Assembly: GCA_020740775.1 (NCBI GenBank)
Contig: JAHEWK010000001.1
Location: 1 to 64,000 of the forward strand
From: Ilyonectria destructans
Lineage: Eukaryota > Ascomycota > Sordariomycetes > Hypocreales > Nectriaceae
Direction: 5' to 3'
Length of the DNA stretch: 64,000 bases
The notes under the pieces were generated by a model. That model did no database searches. It had not been told where the DNA came from and saw only the letters and a list, made by a program, of their open reading frames with translations. The number at the start of each line of letters is the position of its first letter. The stretch's first letter is position 1. Below, piece after piece: positions 45,915 through 56,617 of the stretch. Position numbers and translations under genes: made by a program.

Positions 45915-46310
45915 TGTCAATGACGCTCAAGCTGACGATGCTTCACGTGTGACGTACTTGCAGAGGTGGTCAGCTGCCAAACTGGTAGCGGCAGCGGCGA
46001 AGAACTCGGGCTGGCCCTTCGCATCGCATAAACGGCAGGCCGGCCCAGTAAAGGTTCAACATGCTGTCGTTGGTATCTAGTTCAACAAGAAATAAACCAT
46101 AGCGCTTGATCCAGCTCTTCCGGCCCTTCGAGCCCTTTCTGGATAAGGACTCTTCCAGATCATATTGTTTGTTCCTCCATACCGCTTGCGGAAGATCTGC
46201 AACAGTGGGATGGTCTGGTAATGCCGTCTGCGTCGTCGATTCGAGTTGACTTCCCAAGTTCCTCGGCGGTCGGGAGAAGAGCAAAGGCGGAAGGTGGAGA
46301 AGGAAGTATG
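45915..46310 (-). pseudogene. hAT transposase N-terminal fragment with BED-type finger
   Basis: On the minus strand, GRKSWIKRYGLFL followed by YWA matches the start of hAT transposases (RxSWIWKHG...YWxCxxC). A one-base change of frame then gives ACRLCDAKGQPEFF and AADHLCKYV, the Cys-x2-Cys and His of a BED-type finger. Nothing of the catalytic domain follows. The fragment abuts the LINE ORF1 remains in opposite orientation. Confidence 0.5.
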
Positions 46311-47252
46311 ATGTCGTTGGGCATTTATCAGTCCGCACTGGCACACATTGAAAGCAGGTAAACAACTCCCCAAACGCGTGCTAATCTTGTGGGGAATAAG
46401 GATAAATAAGAAGCGACTTTCAGTTCCGGGCCTCTAAATCATAAAGAAAAGTAGCTTGTTAACAGATATTATCAGGGGTGACTCTAATTGGTCAGACTAA
46501 TCGGTACACGAACAGCGGAGTAGGTTCCGGGTAGGCTATTATCAAGCACTCATCAGCCTGGACCTGCTCGGCCACCTTGCTATATTGCGTATCAAATATA
46601 TCAAATTGTATTTCAAAGCCGGGATTTTGTATTTATTTGATTTGAAATAAGATTTCGCTCTATTTGTTTGATTTATTTGGTAGTTTGTTTGTTTGGATTT
46701 GATTTATGGGCAGCGCTGCAACATATAGAGGACGCTTATATTAGGGATTACTCTGCTATGAATACACAGCCACAAGTTCAATTGCAACGAGTCTCAGATT
46801 CCTTGTTACCGGTTCCGGAGTGGACCGGCCTTCGGCAAAGGATGTGCCTATCAGAGAGCGCAAAAATGGGTTTATCGGCGTCACTCAACCATCAGACCCC
46901 CGACTTCGGGAGCAGAGTGTCGCTCGGCTTATTCAAAGACACTCGATTGAGCGCCGGTTACACACGGCTCGGTGGTAAGCGGTCGGAGTAATGTGGGCCT
47001 ACCGCCGAAAATTTGTAGAACTACGGAGTACTGGCACTCGGGTACTCCGGGGCGACCACTTGCAATTATCAACATTTTTTGGCCTGCATCTTATTTATAA
47101 TAACAAAGCCTGGGCTACCTTTAACCGCGCCATTCCTCGTTGTCGTATTCAGTGCCAAGTCTCCGAAGAGGCTGGCTCTCGTCTAAAATCTGCCTACACC
47201 CGAAACTTTACGTTCCCTCCAACTTTCCTACCCACACGGATCGATCGATAAG
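46311..47252. other. Intergenic region before the catabolic cluster
   Basis: No supported gene. A T/G-rich low-complexity stretch with repeated TTTGTTTG and TTTGATTT words is near 46610-46710. The last part is the promoter region of the 3-hydroxyisobutyrate-dehydrogenase-like gene. Confidence 0.4.
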
Positions 47253-48122
47253 ATGAGAATCGGATTCATGGGTCTCGGTGTCATGGGCACGCCCATGGCG
47301 CTGAACCTTGCTCGGAAGTATCCTCTCACAGTATGGAACCGTACCCCCTCTAAATATCCGCTTCTTCGTCAAACTGGGGCAAAAGTGGCCGAGACACCAC
47401 AAGCACTTGTGCAGGACACAGATGTCGTTTTCACAATGCTTTTCAACGAGGTCGCCTTCCACTCGATATTGGACCCCGATTTCAAGGAGGCGCTCCGTGG
47501 CAAGACCCTTATCAATACCAGCTCGGTGTCAGTCGACTTTAGCAAGTACTTGGCCGACCAGGTTCACCAAGCTGGCGGGCATTTCATCGAGATGCCAGTT
47601 AGCGGCAGCAAGGTTCCAGCTGAGCAGGGGCAACTTATTGGCATGATCGCCGGCAACCCTAGTATTGCTGAGAAAATCACACCTCTAGTTGAGCCTATCA
47701 CGAAGGACGCAGTCTATTGTGGCGACATTGGTATGGGTCTGAAAACGAAGTACGCTGTAAACCTTTACCTCATCACCATGACAGCCGGTTTGGCTGAGTC
47801 AATGGCCCTTGCCAGAGCCCAAGGCCTCGATATCAAGGCGTTTGGTCAGGTTCTTGACGCCGGCCCTATGGCCTCGGCCTACTCCAAGATCAAAATCGCA
47901 AAGATGATTAGCCAAGATTGGTCTGCACAGGCAGCTATCAAAGACTGCTACAATATTACCCAGCTCATCGACTCAGCATCCAACGCCGTACACGCCCAGT
48001 CACCCTTGATCCATCTTACCGGGTTACTATATAAACAAGCGATCGATCGAGGGCTTGGCGAACACGACATGATTGCGGTAGAGAAGGTGTTGGGCCTCAA
48101 TAGGAATGAGGCTTGGAAATGA
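47253..48122 (+). CDS. 3-Hydroxyisobutyrate dehydrogenase-like (beta-hydroxyacid dehydrogenase)
   Basis: Single exon, 289 residues, complete. The N-terminus IGFMGLGVMGTPMALNL is the GxGxMGxxMxxN dinucleotide-binding motif; VWNRTPSK follows the second strand, with Arg/Thr favouring NADPH. The substrate loop is PVSGSKVPAEQGQL (family DAPVSGG), and the catalytic Lys lies in GMGLKTKYAVNL. The C-terminus is the all-helical domain. The family oxidises or reduces short beta-hydroxy acids and semialdehydes (3-hydroxyisobutyrate, 4-hydroxybutyrate, glyoxylate, tartronate semialdehyde); the exact substrate cannot be read from sequence. No mitochondrial presequence. It lies tail-to-tail with the FMN oxidase, 480 bp away. 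Confidence 0.9.
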   Translation: MRIGFMGLGVMGTPMALNLARKYPLTVWNRTPSKYPLLRQTGAKVAETPQALVQDTDVVFTMLFNEVAFHSILDPDFKEALRGKTLINTSSVSVDFSKYLADQVHQAGGHFIEMPVSGSKVPAEQGQLIGMIAGNPSIAEKITPLVEPITKDAVYCGDIGMGLKTKYAVNLYLITMTAGLAESMALARAQGLDIKAFGQVLDAGPMASAYSKIKIAKMISQDWSAQAAIKDCYNITQLIDSASNAVHAQSPLIHLTGLLYKQAIDRGLGEHDMIAVEKVLGLNRNEAWK

Positions 48123-48601
48123 AGCATGGGGTAGGGCTGGTATTGTTCTCTCTCTTAAGTACTTGGTGCGCAACTGTGCCAAAACTCGCCGAAGGTGCTG
48201 GGTAGTGTCGAACTGTAAAATCTAATTCAAGGTATAACACTCTTGTCTCCAAAAAGTGCTTTCCGTAAACCTCGTTCTATTTTGCATGTAGATGATGATG
48301 CTGTTGGCTCAATCTTGCTAGGTTCAAACCATATTTATACGACAGAGCTAAGCGTCTGCAGTCGAGGTTGATACACACTTCATATTGTTTATCTTGACTC
48401 CTCTTGGGACCGCGCATACTATACTACTGGTAAGTTATCGAGATCAAGGTTGACAACCATGTGGAGAACAATGGTTGCCGTGAAGCACAACGACATGATG
48501 AGATACTTGCAAAGGAACAAATAGGCATATATACAAGGCTGTCTTTTCTTCGGTACCCGGAATCTAAACTAGTCAAGAGTATTGAGAGAACTCGAGTCCC
48601 C
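48123..48601. other. Convergent intergenic region
   Basis: 3' ends of the two flanking genes; no supported feature. Confidence 0.4.
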
Positions 48602-50015
48602 TCAATATTGGACCTTTCTAAGAATAGACTTCTTCAACTCGGAAATGGTCTTGAATCCTGCAATAGCCATGCACTGATCCATCTCTGTGAGCAACCCGGC
48701 CAAGACTTCATACGCTCCCTCTTCGCCGGCAATGCCTAGTCCGTAAAGTGCCGGTCGCCCAACAAAGACAGCTTGTGCCCCGAGTGCCAAAGCCTTGATG
48801 ATATCTGACCCCGTTCGGATGCCAGAGTCAAACATAATAGTTGTCTTGTCGCCAACAGAATCGACGATCTCTGGCAACATCTCGAGGGAGGCGACTCCAC
48901 CATCAATCTGCCGGCCTCCATGGTTGCTCACAACAAGCCCGTCAACTCCATATCGCAATGCCAATAGAGCGTCCTCAACGCTCAGCACGCCTTTTAGAAT
49001 GATCGGTCCATCCCAGTTTTCCCTGAGAAGCTTGAGATCTTCCCAAGTGTGGTGCTCTGCTGTGAAAATCTCGCTCATCCAGTACCGAGAGGCACCAAGC
49101 TTGTCTTCTTCTGGTGTCTTGCCGGTCTTGGCACGGAACTTGTCGCGAAAGACGGGATCACTGAATCCCACAGCATTTCCTATCGCCTCCAGAAATGGCA
49201 AGTTCGCAATATCCAGGTCGTGCGGGCGCCAGGCAACGGTGACGGTATCAAGCGTAACGACTAGCGTGCTGAAGCCCGAGTGCTTGGCGCGCAAGAGAAG
49301 AGATTGAGTGATGTCGTTATCCTTGGGCCAGTACAGTTGATACCAGTGCGGATGTGAACCACAGAACTCTCCGATGCTCTCAAAACTCGATGTCGCGGCT
49401 GTGCTGAGGGTATAAGGTACCCCCAACTCGGTGCAGGCCCCGATCAACCCCCTCTCGCCTGGCTTGTGGAACATGCCTTGGACGCCGACAGGTGCCATGA
49501 GGATGGGAGAATCTAGGCGTGTCTTAGCATGACGGAATTTAACTGGCCATTCCTACGGGGACCATATTACCATATTTGGCCCCAAACAACTCGACTGTCA
49601 AGTCCCGCGGGTTGGTTGGCTTGAGAACACGAGGTATGATCTTCCATTGGCGGAAGGCGAGGCGATTTGCGTCCATGGTAGACAATTCGCCCGCACCGCC
49701 GTAGATATACTTGAAACCCTTTTCCTCCATAGCCTTTCGGGCCTGTTCCTCGAGGCCATTTGGGTTGGTGGTGATGACAGGTAGACGGTTGGACAAGACG
49801 CCATTCTCGTACAGTTTCAGAATATGCGAAGCATACGGCTGACGACGAGTGTCAGACTGAATCCGGCTATTTGGGGCTGCCATCTTCACACAGTAAGAAG
49901 CAACAGAACGTTGTAGACTAGTAATTCGAGAAGTGGGTCGAGTGATGTTCATTGATGATCTCAGTGAAGATCTAGTTACCAGGTTGAACTCTGGATATCT
50001 TGGGGCAGGTTGCAA
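48602..50015 (-). CDS. FMN-dependent alpha-hydroxyacid oxidase, lactate 2-monooxygenase-like
   Basis: Two exons: 50015-49571 and 49513-48602. The 57-nt intron (GTAATA..CTAG, 49570-49514) joins to read KYDSPILMAPVGVQG, exactly the family block. Family features: YIYGGAGE, YQLYWPKDND, LDTVTVAWRPHDLDIANLPF (the WRPHDLD form seen in lactate 2-monooxygenase-like proteins), ILKGVLSVEDAL (Lys), SNHGGRQIDG (catalytic His and Arg) and DSGIRTGSDI with VGRP (FMN phosphate). About 452 residues from the first ATG, with an Arg/Ser-rich leader that could be a mitochondrial presequence; internal Met at 49952 and 49884 are alternatives. The reaction is oxidation of a 2-hydroxyacid. Confidence 0.85.
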
Positions 50016-50602
50016 CCTTTATTGACAGTGCCCCCGTGAGAAACTCAGGCATTGAAGCACAATCCAGCGTTATCACAGACCCTGATCGCATTCTGGTATA
50101 GCCGATACCGACATTCCTGCCCGCGCCGCTGCGCGGGCTTTCTTATGTAAGCGTTGACCGGCCGGGGATATAAACACGCCCAGTCGGACCGCAGTTTGGA
50201 TGGCTTGAAGCGGTTGACATCGGCCTTGAGCGGCAGCCCCAGGCCGAGTGCTCCAGGTGGGGGGCAATTCCCATCAAGTTTTTAGGCAGTCTAACAGGAG
50301 TAGAGATTGCCCTGCTCAATCAGGCTATTCGGCTGTGAATGTGGCTGCCCCAACTGCTGGAGCTGTAGCTGCATGGATGAAAGTTGGCAGCATACATCTA
50401 TGACCAAAGCTGGCTGGATAATAGACACGTCGAGTGATAGGGGCCAGTTCGTGGTTAATGAGTATAATAAATATAAATACAGAGTAAAACGAACAGGAAC
50501 AGGAATCCGCAACTTTTGTGTGGTGCTTCTGAAAGACAGCTAAGGGGAAAATAAGACTGAACTTAAACTTCTACTAAGTAATTACCGTGGCATTGTCAGT
50601 CA
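50016..50602. other. Intergenic region
   Basis: Promoter side of the FMN oxidase gene and 3' side of the crotonase pseudogene. No recognisable feature. Confidence 0.4.
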
Positions 50603-51450
50603 TTATAGCTTACCATCTATCCAGTTGGCGTTCCTTTTCTCCACAAAGCTCAATATTCCCTCCTTCATGTTAACTCCCCCATCCAAAGCCTTGAAGATAC
50701 CCTGATTCGTTCTATGGGTGCTGGTTGTTGGATCCTCCCCATCCCAACCACCTAGCAGCCCTGCACGATTGAGAATAATGGCATCTGGTGATTGAGTAGC
50801 CACTTTGGCTGCCCAAAGTAGTGCTTCATCAAGAACCCTATCCTGAGGGAGGATCCTGTTCAAGATTCCCCAGTCATAAAGCGTCTCAGCTGAATACGTG
50901 TGGCCAAGAAGAGTAATCTCCGAGGCCTTCTGCCGCCTGATGGTACAAATGAGCCGTGGTAGGGCACCAGCAACAGCGGCGATGCCTCGCGTGACCTCGG
51001 GGAGACCAAACTTGGCACTCTCACTCGCGATAACACAATCTGAGTTTACCATCACCTCAAAGCCGCCTCCAAAGCAATGTCCGTTAACAGCCGCGATAAT
51101 GGGCTTCTTTCCTCGGCGGTTACTCATACCGCCAAAGCCATGCTCGAGCCAGCTCTCTCCACCAGCATCGTGGCTTGGTACTCCAGCTAGGTCTTCTCGT
51201 TCCACTCTTTAAGATCGGTACCAGCGCAAAAGCCTTTACCTTTCCCCGTGATGACAGCGCAACGTAGAGACGGCTCTTCATCATACCAATACCAAACCAG
51301 GGAAAAGCTCGATGTGGGCACTGCGCGACATTGCATTGAGCTGCTCGGGACGGTTCAACGTGACCAATAAGAGATGGGGCGCAGGATACGAAATGAGGAT
51401 GAGGTCCGAGACAACGGGTGGTGGTCGAGAGAATTGCTGCGATATGGCCA
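50603..51450 (-). pseudogene. Enoyl-CoA hydratase/isomerase (crotonase) with at least two frameshifts
   Basis: Three minus-strand pieces in different frames form one crotonase. From about 51450: LLLVTLNRPEQLNAMSRSA. After a shift near 51290: WYWYDEEPSLRCAVITGKGK then GFCAGTDLKEWNE. After another shift between about 51215 and 51130: RRGKKPIIAAVNGHCFGGGF, then FGLPEVTRGIAAVAGALPRL, up to the stop at 50603. The oxyanion-hole blocks (FCAGTDLKE and GHCFGGGFE) and the Glu of LPEV are present. The start codon is not defined. Single-base changes break it, unless the sequence has indel errors. The aldehyde dehydrogenase is divergent 0.7 kb upstream. Confidence 0.8.
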
Positions 51451-52165
51451 AGATTTGTTATACAAGGCCAAAAAAAACCTGTCGAGGGCCTGGCTTATAT
51501 CGTGGTTGAGCGAAATGGTCGCGTACAATGAGGGTCGTCGGGTTCATCGGCTTGACAACCGAGTATGTGAACCACCTACTTCACAAGTTTCTTGAAGATG
51601 ACTGTGACGGCGAAGAAGAAGAATGATAAAAGTCGGACCAGTTGACTTAAGGCCGAGGCCAGCTGACAACTACTTCGGTTGGGGCTTGGAGCTTTGAAGC
51701 TGCAGAGCTGGTGCCGAGAAGTATTCGCTTGTGACTAGGTCGGCCTGGTGGCGGTATTCTATGGTTCATTACCGACATAGAAGTCTGATCAGATCGAGTA
51801 ATTATACTTGGAGGCACCAGGGCCGGATGGCATGAACATGCATACCCAGCCAGTCTGTCCACCGTTTAAACCTCACTCTTGAGGAGTACATGTAGCCTTC
51901 TTCCCAAGCGGATCTGCTACTCGATAGCCGTCTTGGCTCGGTCCGGTTACAAAGAGTTCGGCTCAGCCGTACTCCACAATCTGCATCTCCAAGGTGCGAG
52001 TGGAGCTGCTGAGAAGTACACTGGAAGGCGGATGCGTGCTGGTATACGGAATCCCACGTTCCTCTCACCTTCAATGCAATGATGCTTAAGAAGCTCCAAT
52101 GATGCCCAGTAACGCAGAATTCCTATGCAGAGTTGAGACAACTGCACTTCCATCTTCATCTCATC
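51451..52165. other. Divergent promoter region between crotonase and aldehyde dehydrogenase
   Basis: About 0.7 kb shared upstream sequence of two divergent genes. No recognised operator. Pyrimidine-rich stretch with CTTCCATCTTCATCTCATC just before the ALDH ATG. Confidence 0.45.
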
Positions 52166-53781
52166 ATGGCAACCGAACTTCCCTTTACACTGAAGGATCC
52201 TGAGCTGTTCCATAACAACTCTTACGTTCATGGCGCTTGGGTCGAGGCCAGATCCGGCAAACGTTTCGAAATTATCGACCCTGGCTCGGACCGTGTCTTC
52301 ACCTCGTGCCCCGACAACGGACCTGATGACGTTGAAGCTGCCGTCGTGTCATCGCACAACGCTTTCAAGTCGTTCCGCACGCTCAGTCCTCGCAGGCGTG
52401 CTCAGCTGTTGATGGCATGGCACACTCTTATCATGCAGGCCAAGGACGACCTCGCCCAGATCCTGACCTACGAGACTGGAAAGCCTCTTGCAGAGTCATA
52501 TGGAGAACTTGACTACTCCCTGGGCTTTACATGGTGGTTTGCCGGCGAGGCTGAGCGAATTCAAGGATCCATCAGTGTGCCTGCTGCGCCAAACAGGAGG
52601 GTCTTTGTCATTAAGCAGCCGGTCGGTGTTGCAGTCGCATTGGTACCATGGAATTTCCCCGTTGCCATGATTCTGCGCAAAGCTGGCGCAGCTTTCGCGG
52701 CAGGCTGCGCCATGGTTGTCAAGCCTTCTCCGGAAAGCCCCTTAACCTGTCTTGCTTTGGCCCATCTGGCCACTCGCGCCGGTCTCCCTCCTGGGGTCTT
52801 CAATGTGCTCACTACCTCGCTCGAGAATACGCCTAGCCTCTCAGAAACTCTCATCACCCACCATTTTACCAAGAAGGTCACATTCACCGGCTCTACTGCC
52901 GTGGGCAAGATTGTCGCTGGTCTCTGCTCCAGAAATCTCAAGAAGTGTACGCTCGAGTTAGGAGGCAATTGCCCATTCATTGTTTTTGATGACGCCGACC
53001 TAGATCATGCTGTAAGTCAGTTTATGGCCTTAAAATGGAGGCATGCAGGGCAGGCTTGCATTGCAGCCAACAGAGTCTATGTCCAGAAGGGCATCCATGA
53101 AAAATTCGTTGCTCTGATTGTGAAGAAGACGAAGGAGCTGGTCGTTGGCCATGGCGCCGAAGAAGGCACCACAATGGGACCTCTTACTACGCCGCGGAGC
53201 TTAGAAAAGGCTACTGCGCAGGTAGAGGATGCCATCCGAAAGGGAGCCAAGCTTGTGTTGGGTGACGGCCAGGCACACCGCAACGCGACCTTCGCCGAGG
53301 GCAGCGGCAAAGGCGCCAGTGTTGGCGGATATTTCATGTCGCCCACAATTTTGACCGGGATGAGCGAGCATATGATTCTCAGCCAGGAAGAAACCTTTGC
53401 CCCGGTCTGCGGAGTGTTCCAATTCGAAACGGAGGAAGAGGTAACTAAGTGGGCTAACGAGATAAGCATGGGACTTGGTGAGTTTTCTCGCTGATTGCTA
53501 TTAAAATTGGAAGCCAAGCTGACCGCTTTCCATTAGCATCATACGTATTTACCAAAAATGTTGACAAACTCTGGAGGATGTTTGAGAATCTTGAGGCAGG
53601 CATGATCGGCCTTAATACTGGCAACGCTTCTGCTGCCGAGAGTCCTTTTGGTGGCATTAAGGAGTCCGGCTATGGGAAAGAGAGCGGTAAGGATGTGGCT
53701 GTGAGGGAATATCTCATCGAAAAGACCGGGACTTTGACCGTCAAGGATGATGAGTGGGAATGTCCCTGCGTCCTTGCTTGA
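52166..53781 (+). CDS. Aldehyde dehydrogenase, succinate-semialdehyde dehydrogenase-like
   Basis: Two exons, 52166-53477 and 53537-53781, with a 59-nt intron; the junction reads GLASYVFTKN. About 518 residues. Landmarks: VPWNFPVAMILRK, VVKPSPESPLT (cofactor Lys/Glu), FTGSTAVGK (NAD(P) loop), LELGGNCPFIV (general-base Glu), HAGQACIAANRVYVQ (catalytic Cys), EETFAPVC and SPFGGIKESGYGKESG. The start chosen is MATELPF; the frame is open 33 bp upstream. The family oxidises small aldehydes (succinate semialdehyde, aromatic or aliphatic aldehydes). Cluster context suggests it oxidises an aldehyde released or made by the CoA-ligase/crotonase steps. No defect was seen. Confidence 0.9.
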
Positions 53782-54261
53782 GTCTACATGTATTCTTATC
53801 GAGCAAAGTAATGGATGCATCAGGCTCAAAGTGTGCCATTGCCACAATCCTTGTTGATTTATCGACAAATTTGGCTGTTGATACATGCTCTTTCTTTCTC
53901 TGACAGAGCTCGATTCTCCGTGACAAGTGTAGCCTGAACACTTTGATTAATAATGATCAATACATCCCCGTCCTTCATCCCTGCAGGAGGTCTGAGTCAA
54001 AAAGACGCCTAATCATGAAGCACGTTGAAGATATGTTGCTATTGGGCCTAAGGAATCTGGTGCCCATTTATTATACAGAGAGTGATGTGCGAGTCAAGGT
54101 TCGGACTTGCGGGCGCCGGCTGTATGGCCGCGGACCTAGGATATTGGTTGTATCCTTATTCCACCTGACAATAGAGCTAAGAATACAGAGAATGAGTAGG
54201 GGTGCCGTTGCTCGGCAACAGAGCCCACAGAGCAAATGCAAGACAGACTTAGTAGAACTAA
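53782..54261. other. Convergent intergenic region
   Basis: 3' ends of the ALDH and crotonase genes. No supported feature; the plus frame at 53943-54293 is unrecognised. Confidence 0.4.
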
Positions 54262-55113
54262 TTACAGCTTTGACTTCTTCTCCGCATCTTTGAAAACACC
54301 ATGTTTTCCCTCCCCAGAACTGAACCTAGTCGCCCCTGCTATACTTTCGGTCTTGATGACTTGGGCACCGCGATTAAATTCCTGATTGACCGCGTCCTCG
54401 TAAGACTTGGATTCCCATGCCGCATAGTAGGTGCTGTACCGATCCACGTTGAGACAGGCCTGGGGAAATGTCAAAAGGGTCCTGGCAATCTTGTAAGACT
54501 CCTCGAGCGCCTTCCCCTTGGGCACAACCCTGTTCGCCAGACCCATCGACAGGGCCTCCTGCGCGGGGACGGGGCGCCCAGTAAGTATGATATCTAGCGC
54601 CCGTCCAAGGCCGACAATGGATGGAAGGCGGATGGATCCAGCGTCAATCATGGGAATGCCAAATCTCCTGGAGAAAAGACCGAAGACGGCATCTTCTTCG
54701 GCCACCCGAATGTCACCCATCAGACTCAGCTCAAAACCACCAGCCACTGCGTACCCGGAGACGGCGCAGATGACAGGCTTTTGAATCACCATTCGTGTTG
54801 GCCCGCAAGGACCAAGGTTCCGTCCCTGCACAGTATCGGCGATGTTTGCTGCGCTGTAGTTTGGAATCTCGTGGCCTCGCCTGGAAAACTCCTTGAGGTC
54901 GAAGCCGGCGCAAAAAGTGCCGCCCACGCCATTAAACACGCAGACCTTCTGGTTCTCGTCGTTTTCAAACGCGAGGAAGGCCAGATAAAGCTTCTGCGCA
55001 GTAGGGCGATCGATTGCATTGCGTTTGTGGGGTCGGTTCAGGGTGATAGTTGTGATGCCCTCAGGGGTGGTTGTAAGGACCACCTGGTCGGATTCTTGCT
55101 GTGATGAAGCCAT
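54262..55113 (-). CDS. Enoyl-CoA hydratase/isomerase family protein
   Basis: Single intact frame; I choose the ATG at 55113 (MASSQQESDQVV), about 283 residues. The frame remains open upstream to 55416, and an Arg/Ser-rich leader from about 55281 could be an alternative mitochondrial start. Landmarks: ITTITLNRPHKRNAID, GGTFCAGFDLKEFSRRG (oxyanion hole 1 and acyl-CoA contact), IQKPVICAVSGYAVAGGFEL (oxyanion hole 2) and VFGLFSRRFGIPMIDAGSIR. This form (RRFGIPMIDAG instead of the PEIxLG loop) suggests the second catalytic Glu of classical hydratases is replaced, so isomerase, lyase or dehalogenase-like chemistry is possible. It is divergent to the acyl-CoA ligase. Confidence 0.85.
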   Translation of the reverse strand: MASSQQESDQVVLTTTPEGITTITLNRPHKRNAIDRPTAQKLYLAFLAFENDENQKVCVFNGVGGTFCAGFDLKEFSRRGHEIPNYSAANIADTVQGRNLGPCGPTRMVIQKPVICAVSGYAVAGGFELSLMGDIRVAEEDAVFGLFSRRFGIPMIDAGSIRLPSIVGLGRALDIILTGRPVPAQEALSMGLANRVVPKGKALEESYKIARTLLTFPQACLNVDRYSTYYAAWESKSYEDAVNQEFNRGAQVIKTESIAGATRFSSGEGKHGVFKDAEKKSKL

Positions 55114-55206
55114 GATGATTGTTTGCGTTGAAAGAAGATCTTGTCGAGAGAATGACCGAACGCAATATCGAGTCCAGGTACTACTATGCACCGACCAAGC
55201 TTGATC

Positions 55207-55212
55207 TTTATA
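55207..55212 (-). promoter_or_regulatory. TATA box of the crotonase gene
   Basis: On the minus strand, TATAAAG lies about 95 bp upstream of the ATG at 55113. This supports the 55113 start rather than the upstream in-frame ATG codons, because the upstream ones would lie in or before the promoter. Confidence 0.45.
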
Positions 55213-56617
55213 CAAGGGAGTGGCGAGAGGAGAGAGCTGAGAGTGGAGCGCAGAGATAAACACTCTCGGCCTGGGGAACATGCAGCAGCCGGGGCGCAGC
55301 ACAGGCGGCCGGCCCAAAGCTTCCCCGAGACAATTGCTTGCCGATCCGGGGTCCCCTGACCAACTAAGTAAGTTACGTAGTGGGGTTACTAGGCTTGAGA
55401 ACGCTGATGGTGGCATGGCGCTCCGTCAAGCGAGAACCTTGACCATCTTCGGCGTCTTGGTATGCCATCATTAACTTAGCCTATGGAGTCCTCGGGACGT
55501 CTAACTTACCTCTGTGTTTGGCGCGCCGCATTGAGAAAGGCCCCATATTTGATAACCGCCTTGTCGGCTACGACAAAAGGTATCTTTGGTCCGATGGGTC
55601 TGATCTGGTTGGCTCGTCTACAGCATCCCATGCTTGGGTTGACCAAGGCAAGATGCTGTATCATGAAGTCGGTCTTCGTGGGGTGAACCCAGGGGAAAGA
55701 GATGCCAAAGATGTCGTCTTGTAGGGTAGGTTGGCTGCCGAGATGGATCGTCAGTCCGGGCCGAGTTTACCCGCATAGGAGAGAGACTTGCAATTTGTTC
55801 CACAACGGTACACAGGCTTTTCCAGCAAATCTAGATTTGCGGAAAAGGTAATTATAAGAGGGAGAGGAAAGAAACTTTGCAGTTCAGAGAGCGGCAGGCC
55901 ATTCTTCATAATATATCGACCTCCTCAAGCACCTCGCACACTTCCTCCAGTAGAAGGTGCGGTAATGCAATGCAATTGATTCAAAATCCAGGCCGAGCAC
56001 TCGCAAACATGCCCATTCTAAGAAATGTCCTCCTGGCATCATAAATGAGGTTTCACGATCAACGAATGGCCTCATGGGCGAGTTTGATCGATCCACACGG
56101 TTCTAACAGAAGTGAATGACGGAGTTCACCGCCCCGGACGCAGCACTAAGGAAAGCGCATGTGCCGCCACAAGACACTCCGTCTAGTTTCAAAGGGGAAC
56201 AGCTTGTGCTGCCTCTGCCAAAGTTTTAGTACGAGGCAGTAAAACCGGGCTTCTCTGGTGACCCCATGTTGATAACCGACAATCCCCACGCCTTCCTCCC
56301 CCCCGCTCGGCTCTCCAGCTCTTGTCCCCGTGGGGTATCACAAGAACATGCACAGGCAACCCTTTTGCCATTGCTAAAAGGGGCCGCCGGCCGAACTTAA
56401 ACGTGGAGCAAGAACTAAGTAGTCTACTTTACGGGGCGGAGCCTGACTCGCGCATAGAGAGCTTAACTGGCAGCCTTTTGGTCCCGGACGCGCGGCTGAA
56501 CCGTTACAAATATCTCCATTACCCAGCTTACTCAACGACTCTGCCTCGTGTGATTCTTTCACTCTATCCTCCTCACTCAGTGCATCAGCTCTGACCCGTT
56601 ATCCAAAAACCGCAAAC
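55213..56617. other. Divergent promoter region between crotonase and acyl-CoA ligase
   Basis: 1.4 kb without a supported gene. Frames at 55483-55803 and 56322-56594 show no family features. CT-rich stretches precede the ligase ATG. Confidence 0.4.

Noticed and set aside
48795..49307. Plus-strand 170-codon frame
   Set aside because: Antisense to the well-supported FMN-dependent oxidase.
52561..52980. Minus-strand 139-codon frame
   Set aside because: Antisense to the aldehyde dehydrogenase.
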